From Sarcophilus harrisii (Eukaryota; Chordata; Mammalia; Dasyuromorphia; Dasyuridae): a stretch of 64,000 nucleotides of DNA. Each line of letters begins with the position of its first letter. The stretch's first letter is position 1. Shown here piece after piece: positions 1 to 11,459 of this stretch. A program made the position numbers and the translations under genes. The notes below the pieces were generated by a model. The model searched no databases. It had not been told where the DNA came from and worked only from the letters and a program-made list of their open reading frames with translations. Location: positions 137,202,804 to 137,266,803 of the forward strand of contig NC_045429.1 in NCBI RefSeq assembly GCF_902635505.1, written 5' to 3'.

Positions 1-194
1 ACTGTGTTCTTACATCATGTCTATGTGTCAAATTTTGGTAATTCTCACACTGTTTCAAAATTTTTCATTATCTCATATGGTGATTTGTGATCAGCAATCT
101 TTGATATTACTATTATAATTCCTTTGGGGAGCCATTGTACCCATATAAGATAGTGAATTTAATAAAAAAAAAAAAAGATATCTATTGGACAACT

Positions 195-865
195 AGTTTC
201 AGTTATCTGAAAAGCAATTGGAGATATGATACTGGAAGTCAGCAGAGGATATGGGGCAGTCTAGGTAGATTGGAAAAATCATCAACATAGATTAAATCTG
301 TAAGGACTGATGAGATCACCAAGTGAAATAGTATAGAGGGAGAAGAAAAGCAGATCCAGGTCCAAATCCAGTGGGATACCTATCTATGATTTAGAGGATG
401 GATCTGAAAGAGAATTCATCAAAGAAAATAAGTAGTCAGGAAGGAGAATCAGGAGAATGAGTTTTCTCAAAAACTTAGAAAAATGTATCAGGGATTAGAG
501 AGTAATAAGCAGTGTCAAAGGCTGCAGAAGTGAAGGAGAAAGAGAACAGAGAAAAAGTGGAGGAACCTGTAGTGGACAGCTTTTTCAAGGAGTTTGGGTA
601 CAAACGGTGATAGAGACAGATAATACAGAGAAAGAGAGACAGAGAGAGATGGAGACATAGAAACAAAGAAATAGAGACACAGAGAGACAGAGACAGAGAA
701 AAAGACAGAGAGACAGAGGAGGAATGTAAGGAAGGAAGAAGAATTAAGGAAAGTTTTTTTGTTGTTGTTTTTAGGATGAAGGAGACATGAACATATTTGT
801 AAGCAGTAGAAAATGAAAGATTAAAAATGTAAAAGAATAGGGATAGGGGGACAAGATGAAAAAGA
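195..865 (-). mobile_element. L2 LINE fragment, ORF2 reverse-transcriptase part (antisense)
   Basis: Read on the minus strand, the peptide begins with a stretch like YKYVHVSFILK and ends with AAFDTAYYSLI. These match the L2 reverse-transcriptase landmarks HVSPILKKPSLDP and AAFDTVDHSILLHRL. The order of landmarks is right, but the middle is replaced by a GA-rich tract at 615-765. It is 5' and 3' truncated and decayed. The family call rests on remembered L2 consensus, not a search. Confidence 0.7.
615..765. repeat. Purine-rich GAGACA/GAGA microsatellite
   Basis: Almost every base on the plus strand is A or G, with repeated cagagagacagagac-type units. It lies inside the antisense L2, so it grew within that element. 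The long antisense frame here (Ser/Leu-rich) is an artefact of the repeat. Confidence 0.85.
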
Positions 866-1734
866 ATCACTTAAACAAGGAATTTGTTGGAAATTTAAAG
901 ATCAACCTACTTCTAATTACTTGAAGCAAGGATCTTTCCCATATATTGATCAGTCTGCCTTTAGCTTGTGTTTTGATAGGAAAAAATTTGGAAATTTGCA
1001 AAGTTCTTTCCATCAGATCTAATGAGACCTCATTTTTGAAGGCTGCATCTGTGAGATTACTTTCTTGAGAAGTTATTATAACAACCACTGGGGACAGCAT
1101 CCTAACATGTGATGATGTCATTCAGTTGGAAGATTTGTAAATAGCTTGATTATCTTTGAGAGGAAAGAGGAGTAATTTGCACGTGGCTAAGTCTTCACAA
1201 TGCCCCTGAATTAGAGTCACTATGGACACAATTGTTCACAACCAGTAACAATCTAGTCATTTGGGACTGACGTCTAAGGCAGTAAATCATGGCAAATTGA
1301 TTCACTTTCTCCTGGGTCTGCCTCTCTGGCTTGTGATATTAGTACATTATCTTCATTAACAATAGCCCTTATCTAGCTCTGTCTCATTTCCCCAGCTATG
1401 GCCCCTTGGGTCCTGTAACAATTGATGACTGAGAATGGGATGCTTCAGATCTGGGCTTATATGGTTCTCATGCTCTTCAATCCAATTTCTCATTCAGCTG
1501 TATGCTAAACTGATGAGCAGTCAGGCAGTTGTCAATAACATTTTTAATATTTTGTAGTTCAAACTGCTCCTTCTCTTGGGGATGTGATTTTCTAACAATT
1601 TTTTTAGTACTTCCCCTTTGGGGAGTGTTTTTCCTTTCAATTGAGGCTTACCAAAAATGATGGGTGACCACTTCAATGCCAGACCAGCTTGTTGCTATCC
1701 TAGCTACTGATGCTGACTCATTTGACTACAAAAT
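866..1734. other. Unassigned AT-rich stretch
   Basis: No repeat family, exon or RNA gene was recognised. Short frames only; codon structure is not sustained. Confidence 0.5.
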
Positions 1735-3557
1735 TTTAGTAAACAATAACCAAACTAATAAAATTCATACAATTATCTCAATAGATGCAACAAAAAAAGT
1801 ATTTGATAAAATCTAACACTCATTTAAAATATTAGAGAGAATAGGAATAATGGAGTTTTCCTTAAAATGATCACTAGCCTCTATCTAAAACCATCAGCAA
1901 GCATCATTTGTAATGGGGACAAACTAGAACCATTCCCAATAAGATCAGGAATGAAACAAGATTGCCCACTATCACCATTACTATTCAATATTGTATTAGA
2001 AATATTGGCTTTAACAATAAGGGAAGAAAAAGAGATAAAGTAATGAGGAAACCAAATTATCATTCTTTATAGATAATATGATGCTATATTTAGAGAACCT
2101 GAGAGAATCAACTAAAAAACTACTAGAAACAATTTACAACTTTAGCAAAGTGTCAAGACACAAAATAAATCCACATAAATCATCAGGACTTTTACATATT
2201 ACCAACAAAGTCTAGCAGCAAAAGACAGAGAAATTCCATTTAAAATAACTGTAGATAATAAAAAATATTTGGTAGTCTATCTGCCAAGGCAAAGTCAGGA
2301 ATTATATGAACACAATTACAAAACACTTTTCATACAAATAAAGTCAGAGCTAATCAATTGGAAAAATATCAAGTGCTCATGGATAGGCTAAGAAAATATA
2401 ATAAAAATAACAATACTACCTAAATTAATCTACTTATTTAGTGCCATACCAATCAAACTCCCAAGAAATTATTTTACAAATCTAGAAAAAATAGTAACAA
2501 AGTTCATCTGGAAGAACAAAATATTAAGAATCTCAAGGGAATTAATGAAAAAAAATGCAAATGAAGGTGGCCTAACTATACCAGATATAAAACTATATTA
2601 TAAAGCAGTAGTCATCAAAACTATCTGGTATTGGCTAAGAAATAGAGTAGTTGATCAGTAGAATAGGTTAGGTTCACAGGACAAAATAGTCAATAACTAT
2701 AGCAATTTAGTGTTTGTCAAACCCAAAGACCCCAGCTTTTGGGATAAGAACTCACTATTTGACAAAAATTGCTGGGAAAATTGGAAACTAGAATGGAAGA
2801 AATTAGGGCTCATCCCACACCTAACACCACATACCAAGATAGGATCTAAATGGGTTCATGATGTAGACATAAAGAGTAATATTATAAGCAAATTAGAAGA
2901 ACATAGGATAGTTTACCTCTCACATCTGTGAAGAGGGAAGGAATTTGTGACCAAAGAAGAACTAGAGATCAAATAGATAATTTTGTTTATATTAAGTTCT
3001 AATCCTGTCTTGCAGACAGAATTAGAAGGGAAGCAATAAACTGGGAAGACATTTTTACATTCAAGGGTTCTGATAAAGACCTAATTTCTAAAATACATAG
3101 AGAATTGACTCAAATTCATAAGAATTCAAGCCATTTTCCAATTGATAAATGATCAAAGGATATGAATAGACAATTTTCCGATGAAGAAATTGAAACATTT
3201 CTAGTCATATGAAAAGATGCTCTAAATCACTATTAATTAGAGAGATGCAAATTAAGACAACTCTGAGATATCACTACACACCTCTCAGATTGGGTAAGTT
3301 GACAAGAAAAGACAATGACAAATGTTGGAGAAGATATGGGAAAATTGGAAAACTAACACATTATTGGTTGAATTGTGAACAGATCCAACCATTCTGGAGA
3401 GCAAATTGGAACTATGCCCAAAGGGTTATCAAACTGTGCATACATTTTGACCCAGAAGTGTTTCTACTGGAATTAAATCCCAAAGAGATCTTAAAGGAGG
3501 GAAAAGGACCCATATGTGCAAAAATGTTTGTGGCAGCTCTTTTTCCAGTAGTCCAAT
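1735..3557 (+). mobile_element. L1 LINE ORF2, central reverse transcriptase to C-terminus
   Basis: Translation in shifting frames shows L1 ORF2 landmarks in order: IDATKKVFDKI (for IDAEKAFDKI), [16 protein letters not shown] at about 1948-2000, DNMMLYLENLRES (for FADDMILYLENP), then two longer open pieces at 2710-2931 and 3209-3565. The second piece carries MKRCSKSLLIREMQIKTTLRYHYTP and the C-terminal knuckle as CWRRY...H...C, with one cysteine replaced by Tyr. Several stops and frame changes make it dead. The 5' half and the 3' UTR are absent; it stops just after the sequence for AKMFVAALF. Confidence 0.92.
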
Positions 3558-4063
3558 GTTATTGACTTCTCAATTGCAGCTCTTCTTTAATGTCAATGAA
3601 ACTGATTCTTTGCTACCTTCCATCCTTCCCAGTTATCCTGGCCTTTCCTATCCTAAAAGTACAATAAATGGATGGTTGACTTAGGAGTCAGAATCAGCCT
3701 CCTCCACCAGTCCCAAGGACAAGGCAAAGGTCCCTAGAAATAGAAGAGGGGAAGGAGGCTAGTAGAGTTTCTGCCCCAAACCATCAGGGAAATATTCTTA
3801 ATATTCTGATCTTCTTGATAACACCTCAAAGAGGTATGAACAAGATAGCATGAGAATTTGTTTCCACAAATATATACTTGCTAAGGATAGAAAGATAAAT
3901 ACAAAATAATTAGTATTCTCAAATACTTTGCAATGTAATAGGATAGGTGAAAGGATTTATACACATAATGATGATAATAGCAAGCATGAATTAAACACAA
4001 AGTACTTTAGAAATTTGAGTTGGTAGAGAAAGAACACATTTTGGGTGCCATAGGAAAGTATTT
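3558..4063. other. Unassigned stretch
   Basis: AT-rich sequence without a repeat, exon or RNA gene that I recognise. Confidence 0.5.
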
Positions 4064-4324
4064 GGGGCAGCTGAGTGGTGCAGTGGATAGAGTGCTGAGC
4101 CTAGAGTCAGGAAGACTAAACTTCCTGAGTTCAAATTCAGCCTCAGACACTTATTAATTTCTGTGTGACTCTGGCCAAGTCACTTAACCCTATTTGTCTA
4201 AATTTCTTCATCTGTAAAATGAGCTGGATAAGGAAATGGCAAACCACTCCAGTATTTTTGCCAAGAAAACCCCAAATGGGGTCGCAAAGAGTTGGACATG
4301 ACTAAAAAAAATAGCCTAAACAAA
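4064..4324 (+). mobile_element. MAR1-type SINE (tRNA head, RTE-type tail)
   Basis: It starts with ggggcagctgagtgg, followed by the B-box-like gagttcaaattcagcctcag, gtcacttaaccc, and the RTE-derived tail aagaaaaccccaaatggg...ggacatgactaaaa. All parts are in order and the copy is almost full length, so it serves as the reference for the other copies in this window. Confidence 0.93.
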
Positions 4325-4894
4325 ATGAAAAGGAAGGTAGTCACAGGAAATTTCATGAAAGATATGATACCCGAAGTGGAGCTTGAAGGAAAGAAGACTT
4401 AATAGAGGGAGATTGAAGGAAACTATAGTTCATTTCAGGAATGGAAATACGAAAGGGCAAGATATGAAATGGAGTTCAATTTGGCTAGTCAAAATCAAAG
4501 AATCTAGAATTCAAAATTATGTCATTTAATCTATAACTGAAGGAGAATACTTTTACAAATTACCTGACAAGTCATTCAGTCTCTGCTGTAAGATTTCCAG
4601 TGAGTAGAATTACTTCTTAGACTTTCTATTATACTTTTGAATAAATCTAATCATGGATGTGCTGATCAATGTTTGACAACTAGCTCCCTATGAAAAATTG
4701 TATTAAGAATACATTTTTAAGTTCACTCTATATTATTAACATTTTTTCCATCACTTTCTTAAGCCTTAATAAATCAAGGTCTGATTTGTAACATTTGCTT
4801 ATTTCTAAATATTATGTAATAATAATAACAAATAATAAATAAATAAATAATGTTTCCTATTTCTAGATATTCATGCTGAAAATTTGACAAGCTT
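4325..4894. other. Unassigned stretch with AAT/AAAT microsatellite
   Basis: Nothing recognised except a short (AAT/AAAT)n run at about 4817-4850. Confidence 0.5.
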
Positions 4895-5036
4895 CCATAA
4901 ACCTGTAAGAGTTGGATCCAACACATCCCTATGTCTAAGTATTAGGAAGTTCCCCTCCTCCCACATGAAACCTTAATCTGCCTCTCTTAAACTTACATGT
5001 AATGCTTTTAGTTCTTCTATGACTGCACAACAAAAG
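4895..5036 (-). mobile_element. L3/CR1 LINE 3'-part fragment (antisense)
   Basis: The order ttaggaagttcccctcc, cttaatctgcctctct, then agttcttctatgactgc resembles the antisense L3/CR1 motif series (aggaagttttttcct, ctaaatctgcctctctgc, tagttctgccctct). It is very decayed. Confidence 0.45.
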
Positions 5037-5224
5037 ATACTTTACATACAATAGATATTTAATAAATGTGTGTTGAACTCCATAATCATAAAAGTATTGA
5101 AATATTTTACTATTAGTTCATCATCCAAAACTGGGGAAGATAGTTAACATGTTTGAAGACAGAAATGGTCACCCAAAATAGAAAGACAGGCTAGAACACT
5201 GGGATGAATATAATTATATTAACT

Positions 5225-5400
5225 TTAATAGGGCTCAAAAATATTGGGGAAGACATGCCTAGGGAGCAATTCATCTGAAAATAATCTGGTGGGCTGCAAG
5301 CTCAATCTAAGATAACAGTAAAATATTTCAATACTTTTATAGTTATGTTGGATGCAGTCATCAGAAGAGGCTATCAACCTCAGCGACTCAATAGTTGGAG
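5225..5400 (+). mobile_element. L3/CR1 LINE fragment
   Basis: catgcctagggagcaattca, tctgaaaataatctggtggg and ctgcaagctcaat follow the order of a sense L3/CR1 segment (gacagcagttcatctgaaaaagatctggg...gactgcaagctcaatatgag). The antisense open frame over it has no support. Confidence 0.5.
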
Positions 5401-6189
5401 CATGTCTTGTGATATCTCCGGAAATTTTGGGGACTAGGAACCCACTGTTTTGACCAGATGTTATCACTCTCAAGCCTTTGGTTATTTTGCAAAATAACTT
5501 AACTCCTTCCTGTTGATCCTCTTCCCTAGCACCCAGTAAAAGCTTTGCTCACTTCCTTTCCTTTGGGACACTCCTGCACTCCAGTGCAGTACAGTGAACA
5601 GAATGGCAGTTCTCTTGCTTTGATTGAAGGTTCTTCTGATACTCCTCTTTATTTCAAGTTGATGATTATGTGAATACACTGATAAGGAGATTCCCTCCAA
5701 TGTTGTAAATCAGGAGGGTCAAAGTCAATGGAAATCAATCCCTGTGGGCTGCATATAGACTTAGAAAACCACAAATGAATATCATCTATGTTTTACTGTA
5801 ATTTTATTTATTTTGTTATTCTCAATTACATTTTAATCTGGTGTAGGCCTGAACTCTGGAGTTTTGCAACCATGATAGGAGTTTGACATCCCTGGGGTGT
5901 ATCATATTTCAGATATGTTTTGTTTTCCAGTTTGAGCTTTGTCTATGTCCTTGCACAAATCCTCCATGAGGGGGGCTGCACAATAGGGTTTTTCTCTAGC
6001 TTGGAGGAAGTGTTCTTTTCACCCCACACTGTGCTGTTTCCCTGAAAGCTCAAGTCTGGTGTACATCAAGACATATGCTTCTTCCTAAACAAATTCTTCT
6101 GTTATAAACAGGCCTAGTAAAGAAATTGCAAAAGGAAATAATGTGAATAAATCATTTTTAAAGTCTACAAATTGAGCCTGAGCTCAGTT
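5401..6189. other. Unassigned stretch
   Basis: No family recognised. A 72-codon antisense frame at 5482-5700 has no known motif and is not called. Confidence 0.5.
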
Positions 6190-6285
6190 TATATATGGAC
6201 TATATTAGTGTGTTTGTGTGTATATATACATGAGTGTGTGTATGTATATATTTATAAATATATATGTATATACACATATATATTT
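6190..6285. repeat. TG/TA microsatellite
   Basis: Interrupted (TG)n and (TA)n runs, such as gtgtgtgtatgtatatattt and atatatgtatatacacatat. Confidence 0.85.
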
Positions 6286-6393
6286 AAAGATTAAAATTTT
6301 AAAGTCTCCTATAAGTTCTGACACTATGATGGACAAATCCCCTTCCTCCTTATTTTCTGCGCCTCACTTTGTACATTTGCCAAATGAGAGACT

Positions 6394-6720
6394 AGGATTC
6401 TTAAACTTATTCTACTTATGACCCCTTCTCGCCTAAGAAATTTTTACACAACTCTGTCTCGAATCTGAGCCGAGTTGTTTCTGGCAGTGTTCGTGCACGT
6501 GCAGTGCAAAGGATACATGTTGTGTGTTCAGTACCAAGACTGCAGTAAAGTCATCCAATGCAACACAGGCAAGAACTGCCAGAAACACCTTGGATTCATT
6601 ATGTGTTTGGTTTAAATTAATTTTTGGACATTGTGTTCAGAAACCTTTTACTGTTGCTAAATTTTTGCAAACCACCCATTCAGTTACACTGCAGGGTCAT
6701 GATGCACAGTTTGATGTCCC
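6394..6720. mobile_element. Short non-autonomous DNA transposon, hAT-like
   Basis: The ends are imperfect inverted repeats: the left end reads ggattcttaaact...cttatgacccc and the right end reads gggtcatgatgcacagtttg, whose reverse complement is caaactgtgcatcatgaccc. The interior is richer in CpG than its neighbours (for example gagccgagttg, gttcgtgcacgtgc). A 79-codon frame starting at 6524 runs out of the element and matches no transposase motif I know. Superfamily assignment is from memory of a similar vertebrate repeat and is tentative. Confidence 0.6.
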
Positions 6721-6839
6721 TTCCAATTCTAAATTGTATGATTTTAGAAACATTAGAAGTTAACTAGTCAAATTTCCTCATTTGATAGAAGAAAAATTTT
6801 AATCTTAGAATCTCAATTTAAATGAATTGCTGAGGTCTT

Positions 6840-7256
6840 TTTTCTATTTTTTATTAAAGCTTTTCATTTTCAATACATGCATGGATATTTTTCAACATTA
6901 ACCCTTGCAAAACCTTGTGTTCCAATTTTCTCTCCCCTTCTTTCAGCCCCTCCCCTAGATGGCAAATAATCCAATATGTATTAAATATGGTAGAAATGTA
7001 TGCTAAATCCAATATATGCATACATATTTATACAATTACCTTACTGCACAAAATCAAATCAAACAGGAAAAAAATGAGAAAGAAAACAAAACGCAAGAAA
7101 ACAACAACAAAAAGAGTGAAAATGCTGTGTTATGATCCATACTTAGTTCCCATGGTCCTCTTGCTGGGTGTAGATGACTCTTTTCATCATATGATCATTG
7201 GAACTGGTCTGAATTGTCTCATTGTTGAAGAGAGCCACATCCATCAGGGTTGATAT
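6840..7256 (-). mobile_element. L1 LINE 3' end (antisense)
   Basis: Antisense L1 3' end: ttaaagcttttcattttcaa, caacattaacccttgcaaaa, ccttgtgttccaatttt, the G-rich 3' UTR tract as its complement, then sequence before the ORF2 stop (gttgaagagagccacatcc). A nearly identical layout recurs at 28957-29462. Confidence 0.9.
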
Positions 7257-7289
7257 GAAGATCTTTAAAAATAAAATCAACGATTTTAA

Positions 7290-7535
7290 ATTTGATCCAG
7301 GAGACAACAGATATCAGTGAATTTGATTAATTGGGGGGGAGAGTCATATGGTAAGATTCCTACTTTAGGAAGACGAATTTGATAGCTAAGAAAACTGAAC
7401 CTCAGAAGGATTAAATGAACTATTTGGATTAAGTGAATTTTTCATAGTCACTCAGTAACTAAAGTGTAAGAGAGTATTTGAATCTGAGTCTTCCTATCTC
7501 CAAGTCTAATACCATCTATCATACCAGGTGTTCCC
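7290..7535 (-). mobile_element. MIR-type SINE (antisense)
   Basis: aaaactgaacctcagaagga, gtcactcagtaactaaag and tttgaatctgagtcttccta are the antisense landmarks of MIR (gaaactgaggc, cacacagctagt, tttgaactcaggtcttcct). Confidence 0.75.
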
Positions 7536-8630
7536 ATCTTTATCTGTTGCCATACTACTTGTCTTTCAATAAACTTTTCCTTTATTCAATATGAAAGGAA
7601 ATGAATTCTAGGGTTTTCTACACACATATACATTCTTCATTTTATCAGTATGTTGCTCAACTATTAAAGTTGTGAAAAGACCCTTTGTATCTCATGGCTA
7701 CTGATGGTTTCCTTCTAAGTAGGACCTGGCCTTTCATCCCCACCCAGAATGTGCCACTGACTTGCTGCCAGGAAGCCTCTTTGCAATAACAAAGGAATGG
7801 ATGATTCAGCAGTCACAGGAAAGCCTCCCTTGATTCCACAGCTGCCAATCTTTCGATTTCCATGTGCTCTGGGATGCCTGCACATTAGGGGAGTTTCCAA
7901 CATTGTTTTGATTCCTTTTCCTGATCCTTTCTCTTGACCAGCCCTTTCTCCCAGAAAATGTCACAGGTTTTCCATACAGCTTAAAACAAAACAAAACAAA
8001 ACCAACAACTCGAAGGGAAAATCTTAGTAGCTTCCACGGTCACATGGTTTTTATCCCCAAAAGTCTCCTCTAAAAAAGAAACAACAAGCTCCAAAACCTC
8101 ATCCTCTGATTCTCTTTACATTCTAAAAATACAATGAATCTCAAGGCTACTAAAAGAAATCCTCAACTTTCCTTTCATGGTAAAGTGCCAAGCCTGCTGT
8201 GTTGTTCCTGCCCTTGGCATTTTAAAACAAGAAACAATATTTTTCTTTTGTTCATTCATCTATTCATTCAGGGTTATTTTTTACGTTCCCAGGCTATGAG
8301 GTTCCCACCCTGCTTCCCACTCTTCCATGGCTTGGCTAGTCTCCTCTGGTCCCCAAACTGTATTCCTTGGTGAGTACTTTAGTTTCTCCCATATGTAATA
8401 TAGTTAAAGGTGGCTAACCACAGAGGGAGAGGGAAAATATTTCCCAAGTATTTTTTCTTCTGGTCTTCTATTACTCTACTTTCCCATTCTAGTTGTTCAG
8501 AAATTTCAATTTTTAGAGTCACTCCCAGGTTAGGGAATTGCCTCCAGAAGGCCATTGTGAAAATTACTGCATGTTCCATCAGAGAAGAAATAGTGCCCTC
8601 ATTTAGCCTTCTGCTATTAGTTCATGAGTC
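7536..8630. other. Unassigned, relatively non-repetitive stretch
   Basis: About 1.1 kb with no repeat signature I can name and more balanced base composition than the surroundings. Several 60-80 codon frames occur on both strands, but none has splice sites, motifs or a sustained frame. It would be the first place to look for conserved non-coding sequence. Confidence 0.5.

Positions 8631-8661
<31 letters not shown>
8631..8661. repeat. (AAT)n microsatellite
   Basis: Ten uninterrupted ataataat units. Confidence 0.95.
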
Positions 8662-8662
<1 letters not shown>

Positions 8663-8674
8663 TCACATTTATAT

Positions 8675-8845
8675 AATTTAAAATAATTTTATTTTCCCTA
8701 ACTACATGTTAAAGCAATTTTTTAAAATTCAAAAAAAATTTTGAGTTCAAATTCTATTCCTCCCTTTATTTTATCCTCCATGAGATGGTAAGCAATCCAA
8801 TATAGTTTATACATGTGCAATCATGTAAAACTATATGATATTTTG
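8675..8845 (-). mobile_element. Old L1 3' UTR (antisense)
   Basis: aaattttgagttcaaattct followed by tccctttatttta, gagatggtaagcaatccaat, and tatacatgtgcaatcatgta is the antisense order of an old L1 3' UTR (gagttccaaattctctccc, gagaaggcaagcaat, tacatgtg). Confidence 0.65.
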
Positions 8846-8875
8846 AATTTGACAAAATACTTTCCTGTGAAGACC

Positions 8876-9266
8876 GTGTATTTTTAAATCAGCAGGAGTC
8901 AGGAATTCAGGTTAGGGGAAAATCGTCAGTCTTTATTCTCAGTGAAGAAGGATCAGAGGTGGAAAATAATTGGCGATAGCAATGTGTGCAGCTGAGTCAA
9001 GAAGCTAGCTAGATCAGCAGCCACACGACCAGCAGCTAGGAGTATGGAACCCAGGCCCAATCTCTCCCAGCTTCTCTTCCTGTCTCTCTCTCTGCCTTCA
9101 CCCACCAAGATCGTAATTTCCTCTACAACACATCAGGACTTGCACGGAGAGTGGGAAGGGACCATTCTTTATCCAATCATGTATATTAATAGAGTATAGC
9201 CCAATTACTATTTAGCCTCACATACTTGGGACCTCAGTGCATCAACTCAAACCTCAGCCCATTACA
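8876..9266 (-). mobile_element. Endogenous retrovirus LTR (3' LTR, antisense)
   Basis: Read on the minus strand, it starts TGTAATGGGCTGAGG and ends at CA near 8876. A polyadenylation signal (gagaataaagactg) lies about 70 bp before its end. The sequence just upstream on that strand is a purine tract, which marks this as the 3' LTR of an element whose body lay toward higher coordinates. It is a fossil; the rest of the element is missing. Confidence 0.75.
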
Positions 9267-9663
9267 TCTCCCGCTTTCTTTTATTTTAGAACACAGGTGG
9301 TCATGCCATCCCTGACTCCTCAGGGAGGTCAGACATCCCTGACTCCTCAGGGAGGTCAGAGCCCCCAAGGGGAGGTGATCACAGCCTCCCTAACTTCTCA
9401 GGGAAGGAGGTGAAAGCACTAAAAAGGAGATGATCACGCCCTCCCTGACATCTCAGGAAGGGAGATGAAAAGCACCAAAGGGAAGTGGGGGTTGCTAGCG
9501 GGTTTCTGGGGTGAAGGGTCTTATTATGCACAAACCCATCAGCATGGGAGGTATTACACAAGCACATAGCAATAACGCAGAGGCTATTAGGGATGACCCT
9601 CCCCTCAGTGCAGGCTCGATGTGGTGTAACAAACATGAATTGTACACGCAAGTAGTGGAATAG
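9267..9663 (-). mobile_element. Internal remnant of the same endogenous retrovirus
   Basis: The stretch next to the LTR begins with a polypurine tract on the minus strand (taaaagaaagcgggaga). Next come three imperfect copies of a roughly 60-bp unit with ctccctgactcctcaggga at about 9310-9480. Only the end of the internal region is present; no gag, pol or env domain is recognisable. Sequence resembling a MIR flanks it on the right. Confidence 0.6.
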
Positions 9664-9755
9664 CAACAACCCTGTGAGGTAGGTAGTACAAATATTTTTT
9701 TTCCCATTTTATTCACTTGAGTTTGGGACTTGGAGGGCTAAAATGACTTTAATCA
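9664..9755 (-). mobile_element. MIR-type SINE fragment (antisense)
   Basis: aacaaccctgtgaggtaggt and cccattttattcacttgag match the antisense MIR middle. The retroviral remnant appears to have landed in this SINE. Confidence 0.65.
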
Positions 9756-9900
9756 ATCATTTAATCAATAAGTATTTATTTATTAAGCCCCTACTCTATG
9801 GCAGGCATTGTGCTAGGAACTGGAAATAGAGAAATAAAAATCAAGCAGTTTTTGCTCTAAAGAAACTTTTATTCTATTTTGGGGAGGAGGAGCAGGAGTA
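9756..9900 (-). mobile_element. Repeat with L2/MIR-type tail (antisense)
   Basis: aagtatttatttattaagcc, ggcaggcattgtgctagga and ctctaaagaaacttttattc follow a recurring unit (ttattaagcacctactatgtgccaggc, then ctcaaggagcttacattct). Similar copies lie near 24.4, 39.4, 53.5 and 56.8 kb. The family name is uncertain. Confidence 0.6.
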
Positions 9901-10119
9901 GAGAACATAGCCATGTATAAATATATACAAAATAAATATGGAATAAAAATCAAAAGATACCAATGATCATAGAACTAATAAGTAGCAGAACTTAGATTTG
10001 AACAAAGATAGGATTTCTTGATCAGATTTGCTAATTTTCATCTCAGAAAATATTGGTTTATCTAAGGTCTCCTCTAGCTCTAAACCTTATAGAAATAAGG
10101 GTATGTGTAGTGGTACCCA

Positions 10120-10320
10120 TATACTTTCAGTTAGTGCTTTTGCTTTTTTTCACAGTCCTAGGAGGTAAGAAGTATAGGTTTTATCCTATTTTACGAAAAA
10201 GAAACTGAGATCTCTAGCTATTAAATCAACTTACAAATATTCAATTAGAAAGTAACAGAGCACATAGCCACAGACAGCTTTTGGAGAACAGACCAATTTG
10301 CCACTTCTACCCACCTGTCT
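10120..10320 (-). mobile_element. MIR-type SINE (antisense)
   Basis: cacagtcctaggaggtaag, ttttatcctattttacg, aaagaaactgagatctct and agagcacatagccacag follow the antisense MIR order, with heavy decay. Confidence 0.6.
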
Positions 10321-11189
10321 TTGAAAAAGCATCTCAGAATTTCCCTCAAACTGTGCTCTGTAACTGAAATATGGCAAACTATCATCATAAAAATTTGTGA
10401 AAGAGCAAGCATAGCAGAAAAATCATTATATAAATTACCTTTTAGTCTCCTGTCTTAGCTAATATTTTTTTTCACTAATAAATAATAAACCATAAGAGAC
10501 AAAAGAAACTTTTCTCAATTCTTTAGGAAATATAGCCATGACTATCTTCTATTTATTCAGGAATAGAACTTTTGGGTAAGACATAGAAAGCCCATATTTC
10601 TCATTAATCAAATTTTTTATTCTATGCCACTTGATTTTCTATTTAAACTAGAAAAAATAAGTTTTAAAATTGAACAATTTTATATCCTTTTAAAAACTAA
10701 TTAATGGACACCACCAGAACATTACCTAACAGTAAAACATATTTTCCTATAAATATACATAAATAGTCATTCTTGAAGTGTAGCCAAAAAGAAGTTCAAA
10801 GAACTTCTGGAGTCTTACAAAGGAAATCCATTTAAAAAAGAGGGTAATTAAATTTAGAATGCTATATTTATTCTTTTGCAAAATGCTTTATTAAAAACAA
10901 CTTATATGACAAAGCCAGTAAGGAACTTAGGTTTGGAACTAAGGGTGAAAAGAGGAAGACATTGTTCATCTGAATCCCATTTGATAGAGATAAGTTACTT
11001 CTAATTTTGTGTATTCTTACTGTGCATTCAATCAGAACCTCTTCAATAGAAGTGGGATGGAATGGAGCAGAAAATTATTAAGTAATTTATCTAATTATTA
11101 AGCAATCTATTATTTAATTATAAATAATTTAAATAAATTATTAAATGATGCATAAAATAGGGGGTCAGGTGTTTTGTATAAAGATATAA
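10321..11189. other. Unassigned AT-rich stretch
   Basis: No repeat family or exon recognised; poor in CpG and rich in TTTA/TAAA runs. Confidence 0.5.
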
Positions 11190-11430
11190 AAGCAATTAGG
11201 TGTCATGGATAGGAGTACTGCATCTGATCAGGAAGACCTGAGTTCAATTCCGAATTTACATCATTATTAGTTTTGTGATTCTGAGCAAGGCATTTGATCC
11301 TTGTCGGTTTCAGTTTCCTTAGCTCTAAAATAAGTATAATAATGGCACCTACTTTCCACTTACTGCTTGTAAGGATAAAATGAGATAATATTTGTAAAGT
11401 ACTTTGCAAACCTCAAGGTGTATGTTAGAG
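11190..11430 (+). mobile_element. MIR-type SINE
   Basis: gcaattaggtgtcatggata, ggaagacctgagttcaattc, ctgagcaaggcatttgatcc, cagtttccttagctctaaaa, then aatgagataatatttgtaaagtac: head, B box and MIR body in order, close to full length. Confidence 0.85.
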
Positions 11431-11459
11431 GTATTTTTTTTTTTTAATGACTCAACTGA

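Noticed and set aside
4064-4200. tRNA-like A and B box sequence, here and in many other places
   Set aside because: It is the tRNA-derived head of SINEs; no intact cloverleaf with acceptor stem is visible.
5225-5473. 82-codon minus-strand frame
   Set aside because: It lies on the opposite strand of a decayed L3/CR1 fragment and has no motif of its own.
6524-6763. 79-codon frame that looks less repetitive than most
   Set aside because: It begins inside the short DNA transposon and runs out of it, with no known motif and no coding support.
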